Below, one piece after another: positions 62,894 to 64,000 of a stretch of 64,000 nt of DNA; the stretch's first letter is position 1; the number at the start of each line of letters is the position of its first letter. The translations under genes and the position numbers were made by a program. The stretch covers positions 5,456,001-5,520,000 of the forward strand of contig NZ_CP107853.1 of NCBI RefSeq assembly GCF_036013525.1, in the 5' to 3' direction. A model generated the notes under the pieces. It saw only the letters and a list, made by a program, of their open reading frames with translations, was not told the origin of the DNA and searched no databases. This DNA is from Nonomuraea sp. NBC_00507. GTDB lineage: Bacteria; Actinomycetota; Actinomycetes; Streptosporangiales; Streptosporangiaceae.

Positions 62894-63090
62894 GGACCGC
62901 CTTCCCGTTGGCGGGACCTTTGCCTGGCCCACCCGCCACGGTGATGACGATGAGCAGGCCGGCGATCGTAGCGTGGATCTCACCCCAGGGAGATCAACGG
63001 CGGGGTGGAAGCCCGGCCCGGCCGACAGGCTGCGCATGGTTCATGGGCCACTCCGGCGCGTGGTGCGGGAAAGAGGGGGTGAACCCGGCC

Positions 63091-64000
63091 ATGGGCAAGG
63101 AGATCGTGGACCGGTCGGAGGGTTTCGGTGAGCGCCTGCTCGGCCTCCTGCTGGACAGGGCGCGGTTGTTGCCGCCGCAGCTGGTCGCTCCGCTGGTCGC
63201 GGAGGAAGTGGCCAGAATCGGCGGTCGTGATGTCTCCATTCTGCTCCAGGACTACGCCCAAGAGCTGCTGGTGCCGCTTCCGGGCAGGAAGCTGCACGTG
63301 GGCCAGCCCGAGCCGATCGCCGGCTCCCCCGCCGGCCGGGCCTTCCTGCGCGTGGATGTTGTCGAGGTGCCCCAGGCCCGCGGGGTACGGATGTACCTGC
63401 CCCTGCTGGACGGAAGCGATCAGGTGGGGGTGATGGCGCTGACCATGGACGCCGTCACCGATGACGACCGGCGCCTGCTGCGCCGGCTCGCCGGGCTGGT
63501 CGCGGACATGCTGGTCACCAAGAACTGCTACACCGACCAGTTCTTCCTGGCCCGGCGCCGGGAGCCGATGAGTGTGTCCGCGGAGATCCAATGGAGCCTG
63601 CTGCCGCCGCTGTCGATGTGCGTGCCGCAGGTCGAGGTGGCCGGCATGCTGGAGCCCGCCTACCGCGTCGCCGGCGACAGCTTCGACTACGCCCTGAACG
63701 ACGACATCCTGCACGTGGCTGTGATCGACGCGATGGGCCATGGCCTGGACGCCGCCTCGATGGCGACCATCGCCATCGGCGCCTACCGGCATGCCCGGCG
63801 CGTGTTCGTCAGCCTGGCCGAGAAGTACACCTTCATGGACGATGCCGTCTCCCGGCAGTTCGGGCCCGACCACTTCGTCACGGCGCAACTGATGCACCTG
63901 AACATCACCACTGGTGAGCTGGAGCTGGTCAACGCGGGCCACCCCGCGCCGCTGCTGATCCGCGATGGCCGGGTCCTGTGCAAGCTGGAGAGCGCGACGA
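63091..64000 (+). CDS. SpoIIE-type PP2C phosphatase, C-terminally truncated by window end
   Basis: From ATG 63091 (GAGGGGG upstream), open to the window edge, about 303 codons. Residues 1-170 are a regulatory region of GAF-like character (LLQDYAQELLVPLPGRKLHV, MYLPLLDGSDQVGVMALTMD). Then a linker helix (SAEIQWSLLPPLSMCVPQVE) and the PP2C-SIG domain: metal Asp in RVAGDSFDYALND, VAVIDAMGHGLDAASMATIA, and MHLNITTGELELVNAGHPAP. Such phosphatases dephosphorylate anti-sigma-factor antagonists in stress or developmental signalling. No sensor or kinase domain is visible yet. Confidence 0.9.
   Translation, partial: MGKEIVDRSEGFGERLLGLLLDRARLLPPQLVAPLVAEEVARIGGRDVSILLQDYAQELLVPLPGRKLHVGQPEPIAGSPAGRAFLRVDVVEVPQARGVRMYLPLLDGSDQVGVMALTMDAVTDDDRRLLRRLAGLVADMLVTKNCYTDQFFLARRREPMSVSAEIQWSLLPPLSMCVPQVEVAGMLEPAYRVAGDSFDYALNDDILHVAVIDAMGHGLDAASMATIAIGAYRHARRVFVSLAEKYTFMDDAVSRQFGPDHFVTAQLMHLNITTGELELVNAGHPAPLLIRDGRVLCKLESAT

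Overview
The window is typical high-GC actinomycete DNA: about 70% GC, strong third-position GC in genes, many GTG starts, and GAGG/AAGGAG ribosome binding sites. The gene set (F420-dependent oxidoreductase, class II B12-dependent NrdJ with NrdR, GuaB1, DUF4192, DUF1707/DUF4870, a tricorn-type protease, GH43-AbfB hydrolases and a 10-methyl fatty acid operon) suggests a Streptosporangiales organism, perhaps Nonomuraea or a relative. That placement is inference from gene content; no rRNA or tRNA was recognised.

Layout. 0-2.4 kb holds ordinary conserved genes. 2.4-12.4 kb is an accessory stretch rich in small stress-type genes (two CsbD-like peptides, GlsB/YeaQ, DUF6458, DUF5994, UBP zinc finger, LysR, transglutaminase-like). 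It also carries decayed genes: a universal stress protein with three frameshifts, a frameshifted membrane-anchored protein, LapA and FG-GAP remnants. 12.4-25 kb holds housekeeping and catabolic genes: RlpA-like, ATP-dependent ligase, FKBP, SDR, GuaB1, a TetR/FAD-monooxygenase pair with operators, an AMACR-type CoA-transferase, a Ser/Thr kinase and a hydroxyacid dehydrogenase. 25.3-28.1 kb is the bfaA-bfaB (tmsA-tmsB) operon for 10-methyl fatty acids, ending at a long perfect hairpin. 28-41.4 kb has an oxidoreductase/TetR pair with two operators, a fadD-HAD-phosphotransferase run, a GMC oxidoreductase and two related P450 genes sharing an upstream motif, an MFS pump overlapping a regulator remnant, and a THUMP-type methyltransferase. 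41.4-50.8 kb has a Pro/Trp-repeat membrane protein, leuS behind a Leu-codon leader peptide and hairpins (candidate attenuator), an F420 enzyme, a deleted DoxX-like gene and tricorn protease. 51-56 kb has a PatB-type lyase, a nucleotidyltransferase and two coupled secreted GH43-AbfB enzymes behind a LacI-type operator. 56-62.4 kb is lexA, a LysM protein with a large Gly/Ala/Arg repeat, and nrdR-nrdJ with candidate NrdR boxes and a strong terminator. The window closes with a winged-helix regulator and a truncated SpoIIE-type phosphatase.

Best leads: the leuS leader/attenuator; the motif shared at fixed distance by two P450 genes; short tandem repeats at or just after stop codons at five loci; the repeat-expanded LysM gene between lexA and nrdRJ; and the 25-codon ORF coupled to bfaA.
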